From contig CAJTUC010000001.1 of NCBI GenBank assembly GCA_910579395.1, forward strand, positions 1 through 64,000: a stretch of 64,000 nt of DNA. The letters are read 5' to 3'. Origin of the DNA: an uncultured Lachnospiraceae bacterium (GTDB taxonomy: Bacteria; Bacillota; Clostridia; Lachnospirales; Lachnospiraceae). This document shows, piece after piece, positions 23,939 through 32,704 of this stretch (its first letter is position 1; each line of letters opens with the position of its first letter). The position numbers and the translations under genes were made by a program. Below the pieces are notes generated by a model, which did not search any database, was not told the origin of the DNA, and was given only the letters and a program-made list of their open reading frames with translations.

Positions 23939-25223
23939 TGGGCTGATTAATAATTTAAAAGTAGTTGTAGAGTTATTTTTGTATATGTATTGTTTAGCGG
24001 AATTTTTTGGAAGGAAATTGAAAGTTGGCATTTATGCAACAGTACTTATAATCATAAATTTGTTTATAATAGCAGGTATTAATGATTTGAGATTTCCACA
24101 ATATTTTCGCTCATTATGCTATATTGCAATGTTTCTGTATGGATTATTGTATTATGGGGAAAGCATTAAGCTTACTTTGGTAAACTGTTTCTTGGCGGCT
24201 GTAATAGTGTTTCTTTTACCGTTCTTTTTATATTTACCTTTATATTATATATTTTATCCTCGATATGAATATGCAGATTTATATGGTTTGTTGGCTGATA
24301 TATGCGGTTTTTTATTGATTATTTTTTGCCGGCATAAGATAAAATTGAAATATTTATCTGATTTTTGTACTAATAGAAGCAAGTTGATTTTTATAGCTAC
24401 GGTATTAATTTTATGTGGATTAGGATTTGAACTTTATCAGATAGTGGATAAACGTATATTGACCGGTGATACATATTTTCAGATGGTGTATTTTGTTCTG
24501 TTTGGTTTATTTATTATATATGAATGGCAAAAATCCAGAATGGATGTGGAGAGAAAGAAAGCACAGTTGGAAATGAACAGGTTATATTCTGATGCTTATG
24601 ACCAGTTGATTATGCTCGTTAGAGAAAGACAGCATGATATGAAAAATCATATTAATGCTATTCTAAGTATGATTTATACAACGGAAGATTTCGATGAACT
24701 GAAAGCAAAACAGACAGAATACTGCGGTTATGTTATAGAACAAAATGAGAAAACAAAGCTGGTGTTATCGTCAGGGAATCCGTTGATTGCTGGTTTCTTG
24801 TATAGCAAAATGAGAGAAGCGGATATATATAATATCGCAATAGATTATATAATTGGAATCGAAGAGACCGAAATAGCTATTCCAGAATATGAGTTAGTAG
24901 AAATGGCGGGTGTTTTGTTAGACAATGCGATGGAAGCTTTAAATAATATAAGCGATGAAGAATTTATCAGAAAAATATATTTTTCCATCAAAGGCACAGA
25001 GGACGGCATAGCACTTATCGTAGCCAATACAAGTCCGGTTTACGAGGAGGATATGACCAAGCATTTCTTTGAGTCAGGATATAGCAGTAAAGGTCAGAAC
25101 AGAGGTATTGGATTATCAAAGTTGAAACGCCTCGTAAAAGATAGAAAAGGTAATATCATGGTATATAATGAATTTCGTAATGGAATGAATTATCTGACAT
25201 TTGAAATCAAATTATTAAAATAA
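23931..25223 (+). CDS. GHKL sensor histidine kinase (AgrC-like)
   Basis: A 430-residue kinase. About six N-terminal membrane spans (residues 1-200) are followed by a helix with the phospho-acceptor His near 235 (RQHDMKNHINAILSM) and a GHKL ATPase domain (N-box MAGVLLDNAMEAL, G-box RGIGLSKLKRL). This is the AgrC/ComD architecture for peptide sensing. It is visibly AT-rich: bases 24241-24300 have only 15 G/C of 60, unlike neighbours, suggesting relaxed or foreign origin of the sensor. GAGAGG precedes the start, which overlaps the response regulator stop. Confidence 0.88.
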   Translation: MSNGLINNLKVVVELFLYMYCLAEFFGRKLKVGIYATVLIIINLFIIAGINDLRFPQYFRSLCYIAMFLYGLLYYGESIKLTLVNCFLAAVIVFLLPFFLYLPLYYIFYPRYEYADLYGLLADICGFLLIIFCRHKIKLKYLSDFCTNRSKLIFIATVLILCGLGFELYQIVDKRILTGDTYFQMVYFVLFGLFIIYEWQKSRMDVERKKAQLEMNRLYSDAYDQLIMLVRERQHDMKNHINAILSMIYTTEDFDELKAKQTEYCGYVIEQNEKTKLVLSSGNPLIAGFLYSKMREADIYNIAIDYIIGIEETEIAIPEYELVEMAGVLLDNAMEALNNISDEEFIRKIYFSIKGTEDGIALIVANTSPVYEEDMTKHFFESGYSSKGQNRGIGLSKLKRLVKDRKGNIMVYNEFRNGMNYLTFEIKLLK

Positions 25224-25245
25224 AGGCGATAGGTAATCGTTCATA

Positions 25246-25451
25246 GAACTTCGGCGTATAGGATAAAAAAACAGACAGGCGAAAAAGCTATGTGTGAAAG
25301 AGCCTTTATAAGGCACCAATCTTGGATTTTGCGATGTAAAATTTTTATATCGTTACGCATTTAGCGAAGTGGAAGCAAGTTTTGAAGCGGAAACTTTTTA
25401 TCTGTCTATTTGCTAAAGCCTTGGTATGGGTCGGAGTTCTTTACGAAGTTC
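25246..25451. repeat. Imperfect long palindrome, element B
   Basis: GAACTTCG (25246-25253) pairs with CGAAGTTC (25444-25451). Inside it, AAACAGACAGGCGAAAAAG pairs imperfectly with the sequence around 25392-25413 (reverse complement AAATAGACAGAT plus AAAAAG). The AAYAGACAG box also occurs in the arms of elements A and C. The centre contains GCCTTTATAAGGC and a GCGAT/ATCGT stem. The 25224-25474 gap holds no supported gene. Confidence 0.5.
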
Positions 25452-25474
25452 GAAGAGAAGAACAAAATATAAAT

Positions 25475-25513
25475 AAAAAAGGCAGGAATCCGTTATAGGA
25501 AGTCTGCCTTTTT
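25475..25513. terminator. Bidirectional terminator between kinase and agrD
   Basis: AAAAAAGGCAG (25475-25485) pairs with CTGCCTTTTT (25504-25513) around an 18-base loop, with A-tract and T-tract on opposite sides. It serves the agrBD unit on the minus strand and possibly the kinase gene on the plus strand. Confidence 0.8.
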
Positions 25514-25518
25514 GACTG

Positions 25519-25644
25519 CTATTCAACTGGAAATTCTGGTTCCCCTAATAAGAACAAACTGCTTGAACCAAAATAAACTATAAACGAATATGCAATACAA
25601 GAACTACAAATCGCAAACAAATTTTTCCTAAGCCAACTCTTCAT
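25519..25644 (-). CDS. agrD: AgrD-like autoinducer peptide precursor (Ser-type)
   Basis: A 41-residue precursor with the AgrD plan: amphipathic N-terminal leader (MKSWLRKNLFAICSSC), a core, then the acidic tail GEPEFPVE, which aligns with the DEPKVP tail of staphylococcal AgrD. The ring position, normally Cys five residues before the tail, is Ser29 (S-L-F-L-L), predicting a lactone instead of a thiolactone; Ser-based lactones are known in S. intermedius. The two Cys (13, 16) lie in the leader. GGGAGG lies 9 bases upstream and the ATG overlaps the agrB 3' end by 17 bases. A terminator follows the stop. Confidence 0.85.
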   Translation of the reverse strand: MKSWLRKNLFAICSSCIAYSFIVYFGSSSLFLLGEPEFPVE

Positions 25645-26224
25645 GAAACTTCACCTCCCTCATAACCTTAGTTATAACTAATTGAACCGCATGGATTACC
25701 ACAGTCCAAAAGCTAACGATCAAATACCGGTTCTCCGGAAACAGAAAGCACAAAATTGCAACAATAAGCACTACCTGAAAACATTCAATCTTCGCCTTCT
25801 TAATTCTGGAACTCTGCGCATCCTTCATAACAGCATCCCGTACGACGATCTTTTCCTTTAGCGTATTCGGTCCGACCAGATAATCTGTGACCGCGCATAC
25901 AAGCAGAACCGGATAGACCGCCAGCGGGTGCATCGGAACCAATACAGGAAGTATATGAATGGCCAGACAAAAATAGAGAAAAGAAAAGAAAAAGCATGTC
26001 CAGTACTTTCGGAAATGGATTCCTCCGCTCCGTATTCTTAACAGCACGAGCGGAATCAGGGCGAACAGAAATTCCGGAAATCTCCCAATGATGCAGAAAT
26101 AAATTCCAAAAATCAAGGTTTTGCTCAGATCATATAAAATTCCTGTGAAAGAAAAACGCAGCAATTTAATCTGATAATCCGAGAATCCGTATTCTTCCTG
26201 TATCTTATCTAAAATGTATTGCAT
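25628..26224 (-). CDS. agrB: AgrB-type accessory gene regulator peptidase
   Basis: A 198-residue membrane peptidase that cleaves and cyclises AgrD. The catalytic His70 and Cys77 are in R-S-G-G-I-H-F-R-K-Y-W-T-C, with the correct 7-residue spacing, and five to six hydrophobic segments surround them. The ATG at 26224 (GGGGA upstream) is preferred over a TTG four codons earlier. It overlaps agrD; the AgrC/AgrA-like pair is convergent and adjacent. Confidence 0.9.
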   Translation of the reverse strand: MQYILDKIQEEYGFSDYQIKLLRFSFTGILYDLSKTLIFGIYFCIIGRFPEFLFALIPLVLLRIRSGGIHFRKYWTCFFFSFLYFCLAIHILPVLVPMHPLAVYPVLLVCAVTDYLVGPNTLKEKIVVRDAVMKDAQSSRIKKAKIECFQVVLIVAILCFLFPENRYLIVSFWTVVIHAVQLVITKVMREVKFHEELA

Positions 26225-26292
26225 TTGTATCCCCAACCTTTACGAATCTATTGTGTGAAATATGAATTTATTGTAAGCAAAAAATACTAAAG

Positions 26293-26319
26293 TTGTTAAT
26301 TTGACGCTTTAATTAACAA
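26293..26319. promoter_or_regulatory. Inverted repeat in agrB/GHKL intergenic region
   Basis: TTGTTAATT (26293-26301) and AATTAACAA (26311-26319) pair around 9 bases, and the left half extends to AAAGTTGTTAA, resembling AgrA-type sites (A-C/A-A-G-T-T-R-T-T). Located between the divergent agrBD and cytoplasmic kinase genes. The rest of 26225-26517 is AT-rich with no gene. Confidence 0.4.
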
Positions 26320-26517
26320 AATTCTGCATTTAATGCCAAAAATCTTACAAATTTTTCCTTTCCATTTAAAAAGCAAAAGATTTGATATTAAAATTGTACA
26401 ATTTAGGAAAATAAAATCATTATCGACAGATTTTGCGTGAAGATAAAAGTAAACTGGCGGATAGTATGTCCATGTCCGGTTGGAAGAGTTTATGATTACG
26501 AAGGAGAAGATTACATA

Positions 26518-27198
26518 ATGATGGAAAACGCGAAATCTTTATCTCAAGATGAGAGCGCCAAAATGAAGGAAAAGTATTATCAGGAGTTGGAAGAACTGCA
26601 TGAACAGTACGATACGTTTTTGCACGATGTAAAACATACAATGAGAGCGATTGCCGCACTGGCCGGAGAAGGAGCAAATGACGAGATCATCAACCTGATT
26701 GATGGACTGAGAGTGTCACTCAGTAGAATTGAAAAGAATGTTATATGCAGCCATAAGATATTGAATGCTCTTTTTACAGAAAGAAAGAGCTATGCCGATG
26801 AAAAAGAGATCATGCTGGAGTTTGATATAACGGAGCCGCTGTATCTTCAGGACATTGAAGATATGGACTTGTGCACACTTGTTGGAAATGTTCTGGATAA
26901 TGCGATAGAGGCAGAGGAACAGGCCGCGGAACCGGAAGGGATTTTATTCAGTATGAGGATGTCAAGAGAAGGGCATCATATCATTATTCAGGTGGAAAAC
27001 AGTTATAGTGAAAAGAACAGCGAAAATCAGGGTAAAAGCGCCGAAGCAGGACGCATCGGGGCAAAACATGGAATCGGCATGAGAAGCGTTCGTAAAATCG
27101 TGAAAAAATACGGCGGGATGATAGATGAAGCAAAAGAGGACGGAAGATTTCGGATAAAAATGATCCTACCCGTTCAGAGCGGATGGAAACCCTGGTGA
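26518..27198 (+). CDS. Cytoplasmic GHKL histidine kinase-like protein
   Basis: A 226-residue protein with no membrane span. It has a dimerisation helix with the His motif TFLHDVKHTMRAIAAL (His at about 36) and a GHKL ATPase domain (N-box LCTLVGNVLDNAIEAEEQ, G-box KHGIGMRSVRKIVKKYGG). This is the cytoplasmic half of an AgrC-type kinase without a sensor. It may receive signals from another protein or act as an accessory phosphotransfer/phosphatase. AAGGAG lies about 11 bases before the ATG at 26518. It is divergent from agrB. Confidence 0.8.
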   Translation: MMENAKSLSQDESAKMKEKYYQELEELHEQYDTFLHDVKHTMRAIAALAGEGANDEIINLIDGLRVSLSRIEKNVICSHKILNALFTERKSYADEKEIMLEFDITEPLYLQDIEDMDLCTLVGNVLDNAIEAEEQAAEPEGILFSMRMSREGHHIIIQVENSYSEKNSENQGKSAEAGRIGAKHGIGMRSVRKIVKKYGGMIDEAKEDGRFRIKMILPVQSGWKPW

Positions 27199-27221
27199 AG
27201 AAGCTATTGCATCTTATTATG

Positions 27222-27264
27222 AAATAAGGTAAAATTTTAAAGAGGTTTTACCTTATTTCTTTTT
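27222..27264 (+). terminator. Rho-independent terminator after GHKL gene
   Basis: AAATAAGGTAAAA (27222-27234) pairs with TTTTACCTTATTT (27246-27258) followed by CTTTTT. The stem is AU-rich but perfect over 13 pairs. Confidence 0.75.
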
Positions 27265-27299
27265 ATGTAACAGGACAAAGAAAGTGCGATTTAGTAGAC

Positions 27300-28358
27300 A
27301 TGAAGATCATATTTATTATCCCTAATATGACGGGTGGGGGCACGGAACGCGTCATTTCGCTTCTTTCGGAAGAATATATCCGAATGGGTTATAAAGTTGC
27401 CATTATGCAGTTTGCTGGTTATGAACATGCGTATGAGCTGAACGAGCGTATTGAGGATTTCAGCGTTGCCAGGAGATCGAATGGAAATCCGTTTATTTTT
27501 ATAAGAAGATTGATTCGCATGCGCAGGTATTTCAAACAGAATCCGGATTGCTGCATTTTTTCGTTTTGTGTGAATGGAGCGATTTTTTCTGTTATTTCGA
27601 CATTCGGCATGAAAAGGCGTATTCTGGTTGCGGAGCGGAGCAGTCCGGACAGCTGTAAACAAACAAAGCTGCGGAACTGGGCGTATAAACGCACTGATAG
27701 AATTACGTTTCAGACACAGGAAGGAATGACTTATTTTCCGAATTGGATAAAGTCTAAAGCGGTCGTGATACCCAATCCGATCGATGCCGCGATAGCGCTT
27801 CCCCATACTGGGCGGAGAACACACAGAATCGTATCGGTAGGACGCCTTCATGCGGTAAAAAATCATAAACTGTTGTTTGAGGCTTATGCGGATTTTTCTT
27901 CGGATTTTCCGGATTATGAGCTGCATATATACGGGCAGGGAGAACTGGAAACAGAATTAAAAGAATATGCCGGGAAGCTTGGAATCAGCGAAAAAGTGAT
28001 TTGGCACGGATTTTGTAAAAATGTGACAGAAGAAATAAAAGATGCCGCAATGTTCATTTCTACGTCTAATTATGAAGGAATTTCAAATTCTATGCTGGAA
28101 GCGCTTGCTATGGGAATCCCGTCCATATGTACGGACTGTCCGATAGGTGGGGCCAGAAGTTATATTGAACATGAAAAGAACGGACTTTTGATACCGGTAG
28201 GAGATAAAGATGCTTTAGTGAATGCGATGGTAAAAATTGCATCCAACGATGCATTTGCAGAGCAGTTGTCGAAAAATGCCGTTGGAGTCAGAGATAAATA
28301 TTCTGTTAGAAGCATTGCGGAACAGTTTTTAAAGGCTGCCGGCATAAAAGGCAGCTGA
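27300..28358 (+). CDS. Glycosyltransferase family 4
   Basis: A 352-residue GT-B enzyme. N-terminal MKIIFIIPNMTGGGTERVI with the GGxER acceptor loop, C-terminal Rossmann SVGRLHAVKNHKLLFEA and the E-x7-E region (NYEGISNSMLEALAMGIP) of retaining GT4 enzymes are intact. It likely builds the polysaccharide repeat unit on the cytoplasmic face. First of a set with the GT2, Ugd and epimerase genes downstream. Confidence 0.9.
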   Translation: MKIIFIIPNMTGGGTERVISLLSEEYIRMGYKVAIMQFAGYEHAYELNERIEDFSVARRSNGNPFIFIRRLIRMRRYFKQNPDCCIFSFCVNGAIFSVISTFGMKRRILVAERSSPDSCKQTKLRNWAYKRTDRITFQTQEGMTYFPNWIKSKAVVIPNPIDAAIALPHTGRRTHRIVSVGRLHAVKNHKLLFEAYADFSSDFPDYELHIYGQGELETELKEYAGKLGISEKVIWHGFCKNVTEEIKDAAMFISTSNYEGISNSMLEALAMGIPSICTDCPIGGARSYIEHEKNGLLIPVGDKDALVNAMVKIASNDAFAEQLSKNAVGVRDKYSVRSIAEQFLKAAGIKGS

Positions 28359-28421
28359 CGGGTATGGCGCGCTTGGAACAGAAAACGGCATGGGCGCAGA
28401 AAGAATGATGGAAAGTGGAAG

Positions 28422-29309
28422 ATGAGCAGTATAACGATTATTACGCCAACTTATAATAGGGCTGGTTTACTCCCAAGACTGTATGAGAGTTTATGTGGAC
28501 AAAGCTGTATGGATTTTGAGTGGATGGTCATTGATGACGGCAGCCAGGATGAGACGGAAACACTGATACAGCAGTATCTCCATGAAAATGTGATTCCTGT
28601 CATTTATGAAAAACAGCGAAATGCCGGGAAGCATACGGCGCTCAATCGTGGAATTGCGAAGATAAAGTCGGAACTGACATTCATTGTGGATAGTGATGAT
28701 TATCTGACGCCTGATGCGGTGAAAATCATTCTTTCTTATCATAGAAAATGGCGGAATACCGATGCGTTATGCGGATATAGTTTCTTAAGATGCCATCGGG
28801 ACGGACGCGTCAATACTGCATATTTTCCGGAAGATGAAAAACTGGATACTTATCTGGAAGTCAGAATTAATGGCAATATTGGCGGAGACAAAGCAGAAGT
28901 TTTTTATACGGACATTTTGCGGAAATATCCGTTTCCGGTATTCGAGGGCGAGAAGTATATGCCGGAGGATGTTGTATGGATGCGGATGTCGGGGCCTTAT
29001 CGAATGCTCCATGTAAATAAGAGCATTTATATCTGCGATTATTTGGAAGGCGGTCTGACGCGGACCGGGCGCAGGATGAAGATACATTCTCCAAGGGGGA
29101 TGATGCTTCGTTCTGAAATCTATTTGAATGCGGAGAAGACTTGCGGTAAGGTTAAAATTAAGATGATGTTTCTGTATCAGATTTATGGATGGTTTGCCGG
29201 ATATAAGTCGAGAGAACTTTTAGAAAAAACGGAACAGAAGGGGCTTTGGTTCATCTGTTATCTGCCATCTCGTATTTTGTACGGAATATGGAAAAAGAAA
29301 TATACATAG
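28422..29309 (+). CDS. Glycosyltransferase family 2
   Basis: A 295-residue GT-A enzyme with ITIITPTYNRAGLLPRLYESL, MVIDDGSQDET, NRGIAKI and the metal-binding FIVDSDDYL motif. The C-terminal half has positively charged helices that may touch the membrane. It lies 63 bases after the GT4 gene in the same direction; acceptor unknown. Confidence 0.88.
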   Translation: MSSITIITPTYNRAGLLPRLYESLCGQSCMDFEWMVIDDGSQDETETLIQQYLHENVIPVIYEKQRNAGKHTALNRGIAKIKSELTFIVDSDDYLTPDAVKIILSYHRKWRNTDALCGYSFLRCHRDGRVNTAYFPEDEKLDTYLEVRINGNIGGDKAEVFYTDILRKYPFPVFEGEKYMPEDVVWMRMSGPYRMLHVNKSIYICDYLEGGLTRTGRRMKIHSPRGMMLRSEIYLNAEKTCGKVKIKMMFLYQIYGWFAGYKSRELLEKTEQKGLWFICYLPSRILYGIWKKKYT

Positions 29310-29345
29310 GGGTTTAGAACAGCATAAGGATAAAGGAGACTAACA

Positions 29346-30656
29346 ATGAAAATAGCGGTGGCGGGAACAGGATATGTGGGACTGGTGGCAGGTGTCTGTT
29401 TTGCGGAAAAAGGACATGATGTGACCTGCGTGGATGTGGATGCGGATAAAGTAAAAATGATGGAGGCCGGTATCACGCCGATTTATGAAGAAGGGCTGGA
29501 AGAACTGATGCGGAAAAACAATGCCGCGGGCAGGCTTCATTATACAACAAATTATCAGGATGCTTATAAAGATGCCGAAGCAATCTTTATCGGAGTGGGA
29601 ACGCCGGAACAGCCGGATGGTTCCGCCAATCTCAGCTACATTGCCACGGTTTCGAGACAGATTGCGGAATCTGTCGAGCAGGACTGTCTGGTCGTCGTAA
29701 AATCTACAGTGCCGGTTGGGACGAACGATAAAGTAGAACAATTCATCCGGGATTTTCTTGTCAGGGATGTTAAAGTGGAGGTTGCCTCGAATCCAGAATT
29801 TCTGGCACAGGGCTCTGCGGTGCATGACACTCTTCATGCAGCAAGAATCATCATCGGTACGGAGAGCGCGGAGGCAGAAGCGGTTCTGCGAAAGATTTAT
29901 GAGCCTTTTGAGCTCCCTATTGTTTCGGTCAACAGGCGTTCGGCCGAAATGATCAAATATGCCTGCAATGATTTTCTGGCATTGAAGATTTCCTATATGA
30001 ATGATATCGCCAATCTGTGCGAGCTGGTTGGTGCGGATATCGACGCGGTGGCGGAGGGCATGAGTTATGATGCCAGAATCGGCGCTCGTTTCTTAAATGC
30101 CGGTATCGGATATGGAGGAAGCTGTTTCCCGAAAGATACAAAAGCATTGAGATATATTGCACACCAGCATGGCTATACGCTTCGGACCGTGGAGGCGGCA
30201 GTTGATGTGAATGCGGAACAGAAGACAAAGCTCTATCAGAAGGCGAGCAACCGTATGATCACGTTCCAGAATCTGCGGACCGCTGTTCTTGGACTTGCTT
30301 TTAAGCCGGGAACTGACGATTTACGGGAGGCACCGTCGCTCGATAACATCAAACTGCTTTTGGAGAGCGGAGCAGATATCTATGCCTATGATCCGATCGC
30401 GGCGGGAAATTTTAAGAAACATTTCCCGGAGGGAAGCTGTGGAAAGGGTACGATTCATTATGTAGATTCTGCACAGGAGGCGTTGAAAGATGCGCATATC
30501 TGCTTTGTTTTTACGGAATGGAAGGAGATCCGGGAGATTCCGGCACAGGTGTTCCATGATCTGATGCGCATTCCACTCGTCTATGACGGAAGGAATATTT
30601 TCGATGTCAAAACAATGAAGGATGCAGGAATCGAGTATTACAGCATTGGGAGATAA
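29346..30656 (+). CDS. ugd: UDP-glucose 6-dehydrogenase
   Basis: A 436-residue NAD+-dependent enzyme converting UDP-glucose to UDP-glucuronate by two oxidations. The N-terminal Rossmann motif GTGYVGLVAG, the catalytic Cys near residue 260 in YGGSCFPKDTKAL and the C-terminal UDP-binding GLAFKPGTDDLREAPS are all present. AAGGAG is 7 bases before the ATG. It is followed 30 bases later by the UDP-glucuronate epimerase, so the pair supplies uronic acids for the surface polymer. Confidence 0.95.
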   Translation: MKIAVAGTGYVGLVAGVCFAEKGHDVTCVDVDADKVKMMEAGITPIYEEGLEELMRKNNAAGRLHYTTNYQDAYKDAEAIFIGVGTPEQPDGSANLSYIATVSRQIAESVEQDCLVVVKSTVPVGTNDKVEQFIRDFLVRDVKVEVASNPEFLAQGSAVHDTLHAARIIIGTESAEAEAVLRKIYEPFELPIVSVNRRSAEMIKYACNDFLALKISYMNDIANLCELVGADIDAVAEGMSYDARIGARFLNAGIGYGGSCFPKDTKALRYIAHQHGYTLRTVEAAVDVNAEQKTKLYQKASNRMITFQNLRTAVLGLAFKPGTDDLREAPSLDNIKLLLESGADIYAYDPIAAGNFKKHFPEGSCGKGTIHYVDSAQEALKDAHICFVFTEWKEIREIPAQVFHDLMRIPLVYDGRNIFDVKTMKDAGIEYYSIGR

Positions 30657-30686
30657 CATAATGCGAAGAGTATTACAGGAGGGTAT

Positions 30687-31682
30687 ATGAACCGGCTTGA
30701 TATTAGAAAGACATATTTGATTACGGGAGGAGCAGGCTTTATCGGTTTTCATTTGTCAAAAAGCCTTCTGGAAAAAGGGGCGGAGGTCATCGGCTTTGAC
30801 AATCTGAATGATTACTATGATGTTTCTCTGAAAAAGGACAGACTGGCGATTTTAAAGAAATACGCGCATTATACTTTTATTAAAGGCGACCTGGCCGAAA
30901 AAAGCGATGTATTCCGGCTTTTTCAGGAATATCATCCGCAGGTCGTTGTCAATCTGGGCGCACAGGCCGGCGTTCGTTACAGCATTGATAATCCGGATGC
31001 TTATATGCAGTCTAATGTCATGGGATTTTTTCATATTCTGGAGGGATGCCGGTATTTTCCGGTAGAGCATCTTGTGTATGCTTCTTCCAGTTCCGTATAT
31101 GGTGGAAATGACAAGGTCCCTTTTTCCACGCACGATAAGGTGGACGAGCCGGTCAGTCTCTATGCGGCTACGAAGAAATCGAATGAACTGATGGCCTATG
31201 CTTACAGTAAGCTTTACCGGATTCCGGTGACAGGGCTTCGCTTTTTTACGGTATATGGTCCCTTTGGAAGGCCGGATATGGCATATTTTAAGTTTACGAA
31301 AAAAATTTTGAGCGGCGAGCCGATTCAGATATATAATAAAGGCGATATGTATCGCGATTTTACTTATATAGATGATATTGTAAGCGGCGTGGAGAATATT
31401 CTGTGCAATCCGCCGGAGAAGGATGAAAAAGGAGCGGCAAGCAGGCTGTATAACATCGGAAATCATCAGCCTGTGAAGCTGATGGAATTTATCGAAACAC
31501 TGGAGAAGTGTCTGGGCAGAACGGCGTGCAAAGAGTTTCTGCCGATGCAGCCTGGAGACGTATACCAGACGTATGCGGATGTCAGTGGTCTGATGCGGGA
31601 TTATGACTTTAAACCAGACACGTCGATTGAGGACGGTCTGCGCCAGTTTGTAGCATGGTACCGGGAATACTATAAAGAATAA
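30687..31682 (+). CDS. UDP-glucuronate 4-epimerase-like SDR
   Basis: A 331-residue short-chain dehydrogenase. Cofactor motif GGAGFIGFHLSKSL, FDNLNDYYDVSLKKDRL (typical of UDP-glucuronate 4-epimerases), YASSSSVYGGN, and catalytic Tyr159-x3-Lys (YAATK). It interconverts UDP-glucuronate and UDP-galacturonate. The adjacent ugd gene supports the substrate assignment. Confidence 0.88.
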   Translation: MNRLDIRKTYLITGGAGFIGFHLSKSLLEKGAEVIGFDNLNDYYDVSLKKDRLAILKKYAHYTFIKGDLAEKSDVFRLFQEYHPQVVVNLGAQAGVRYSIDNPDAYMQSNVMGFFHILEGCRYFPVEHLVYASSSSVYGGNDKVPFSTHDKVDEPVSLYAATKKSNELMAYAYSKLYRIPVTGLRFFTVYGPFGRPDMAYFKFTKKILSGEPIQIYNKGDMYRDFTYIDDIVSGVENILCNPPEKDEKGAASRLYNIGNHQPVKLMEFIETLEKCLGRTACKEFLPMQPGDVYQTYADVSGLMRDYDFKPDTSIEDGLRQFVAWYREYYKE

Positions 31683-31711
31683 ACAGCAGGTAGAAAGGCA
31701 TGGTCATTAGT

Positions 31712-32704
31712 ATGGAAAACGAAGAAAGAAAAATACCGGTCCTGTATCTGGTCGTACCTTGTTATAATGAGGAAGAAGTCGTAGAAAAGTCTGCACAGGT
31801 CATGGGCGATAAACTACGCAGACTGATGCAGGAAGGAAAGATAAAAAGCGGCAGCAAAATTATGTTCGTGAATGATGGCAGCAAGGATAATACACTGCGC
31901 CTGCTGCACGAGATAGCGGCAGGCGATACGATGTATTCCGTTGTCAGCCTTGCAGGTAATTACGGACATCAGAGTGCAATCCTTGCCGGAATGATGACGG
32001 CAAAAGAGCACGCGGATGCGGTCGTAACGATTGATGCCGATCTACAGCAGGATATTGAAGCACTGGATAAATTTCTCGCATGCTATATGGCAGGATGCGA
32101 AGTCGTATACGGTGTGCGGAATGACAGGCATTCCGACGGCACCTTTAAGAAAAGCAGCGCTACACTTTATTATAAACTGATGCACCTGCTCGGAAGTAAG
32201 GTCATTGCCAATCATGCGGATTATCGCCTGATGTCCAGAAAGGCGCTGGAAGCTCTTTCGGAATATCAGGAAACGAATCTGTTCCTGCGGGGATTGATTC
32301 CAACGATGGGGTTTGCTTCGGATGTCGTCTATTTCGATGTAAAGAAGCGGGAAGCAGGGCATTCTAAATATACATTGGCTAAGATGATGACGCTTGCTAT
32401 GGATGGTATTACTTCCATGAGCGTTACGCCGCTCAGACTGATTGCAGTTCTCGGTTTTGGTGTCTGCATTTTCAGTGTTGTGATGTGTATTATCAGTCTG
32501 TTAGACTGGATTTGGGGAAATAATGTACCCGGTTATACGACCAGTCTGATCGTATCGTTGATCATGGGCGGCATTACTTTGCTGTCGCTTGGTATTATCG
32601 GCGAATATATCGGGAAGATTTATATGGAGACAAAGAAACGGCCGCGCTATATTATTGATACGATTGTCTGGAAAAAGAGCGAGGAGCAGAGTAAAAATGA
32701 TTGA
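31712..32704 (+). CDS. Polyprenyl-phosphate glycosyltransferase (GtrB/ArnC-like GT2)
   Basis: A 330-residue GT2 enzyme: N-terminal YLVVPCYNEEEVV, FVNDGSKDNT and VTIDADLQQDIEAL, a charged E-A-G-H-S-K-Y-T-L linker, then two C-terminal membrane spans (about 235-260, 270-295). This is the GtrB/Dpm1/ArnC form that charges undecaprenyl phosphate with one sugar for use outside. The ATG at 31712 is preferred; 31700 has its AAAGG too close. The gene overlaps the deacetylase by 8 bases, implying translational coupling. Confidence 0.9.
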   Translation: MENEERKIPVLYLVVPCYNEEEVVEKSAQVMGDKLRRLMQEGKIKSGSKIMFVNDGSKDNTLRLLHEIAAGDTMYSVVSLAGNYGHQSAILAGMMTAKEHADAVVTIDADLQQDIEALDKFLACYMAGCEVVYGVRNDRHSDGTFKKSSATLYYKLMHLLGSKVIANHADYRLMSRKALEALSEYQETNLFLRGLIPTMGFASDVVYFDVKKREAGHSKYTLAKMMTLAMDGITSMSVTPLRLIAVLGFGVCIFSVVMCIISLLDWIWGNNVPGYTTSLIVSLIMGGITLLSLGIIGEYIGKIYMETKKRPRYIIDTIVWKKSEEQSKND

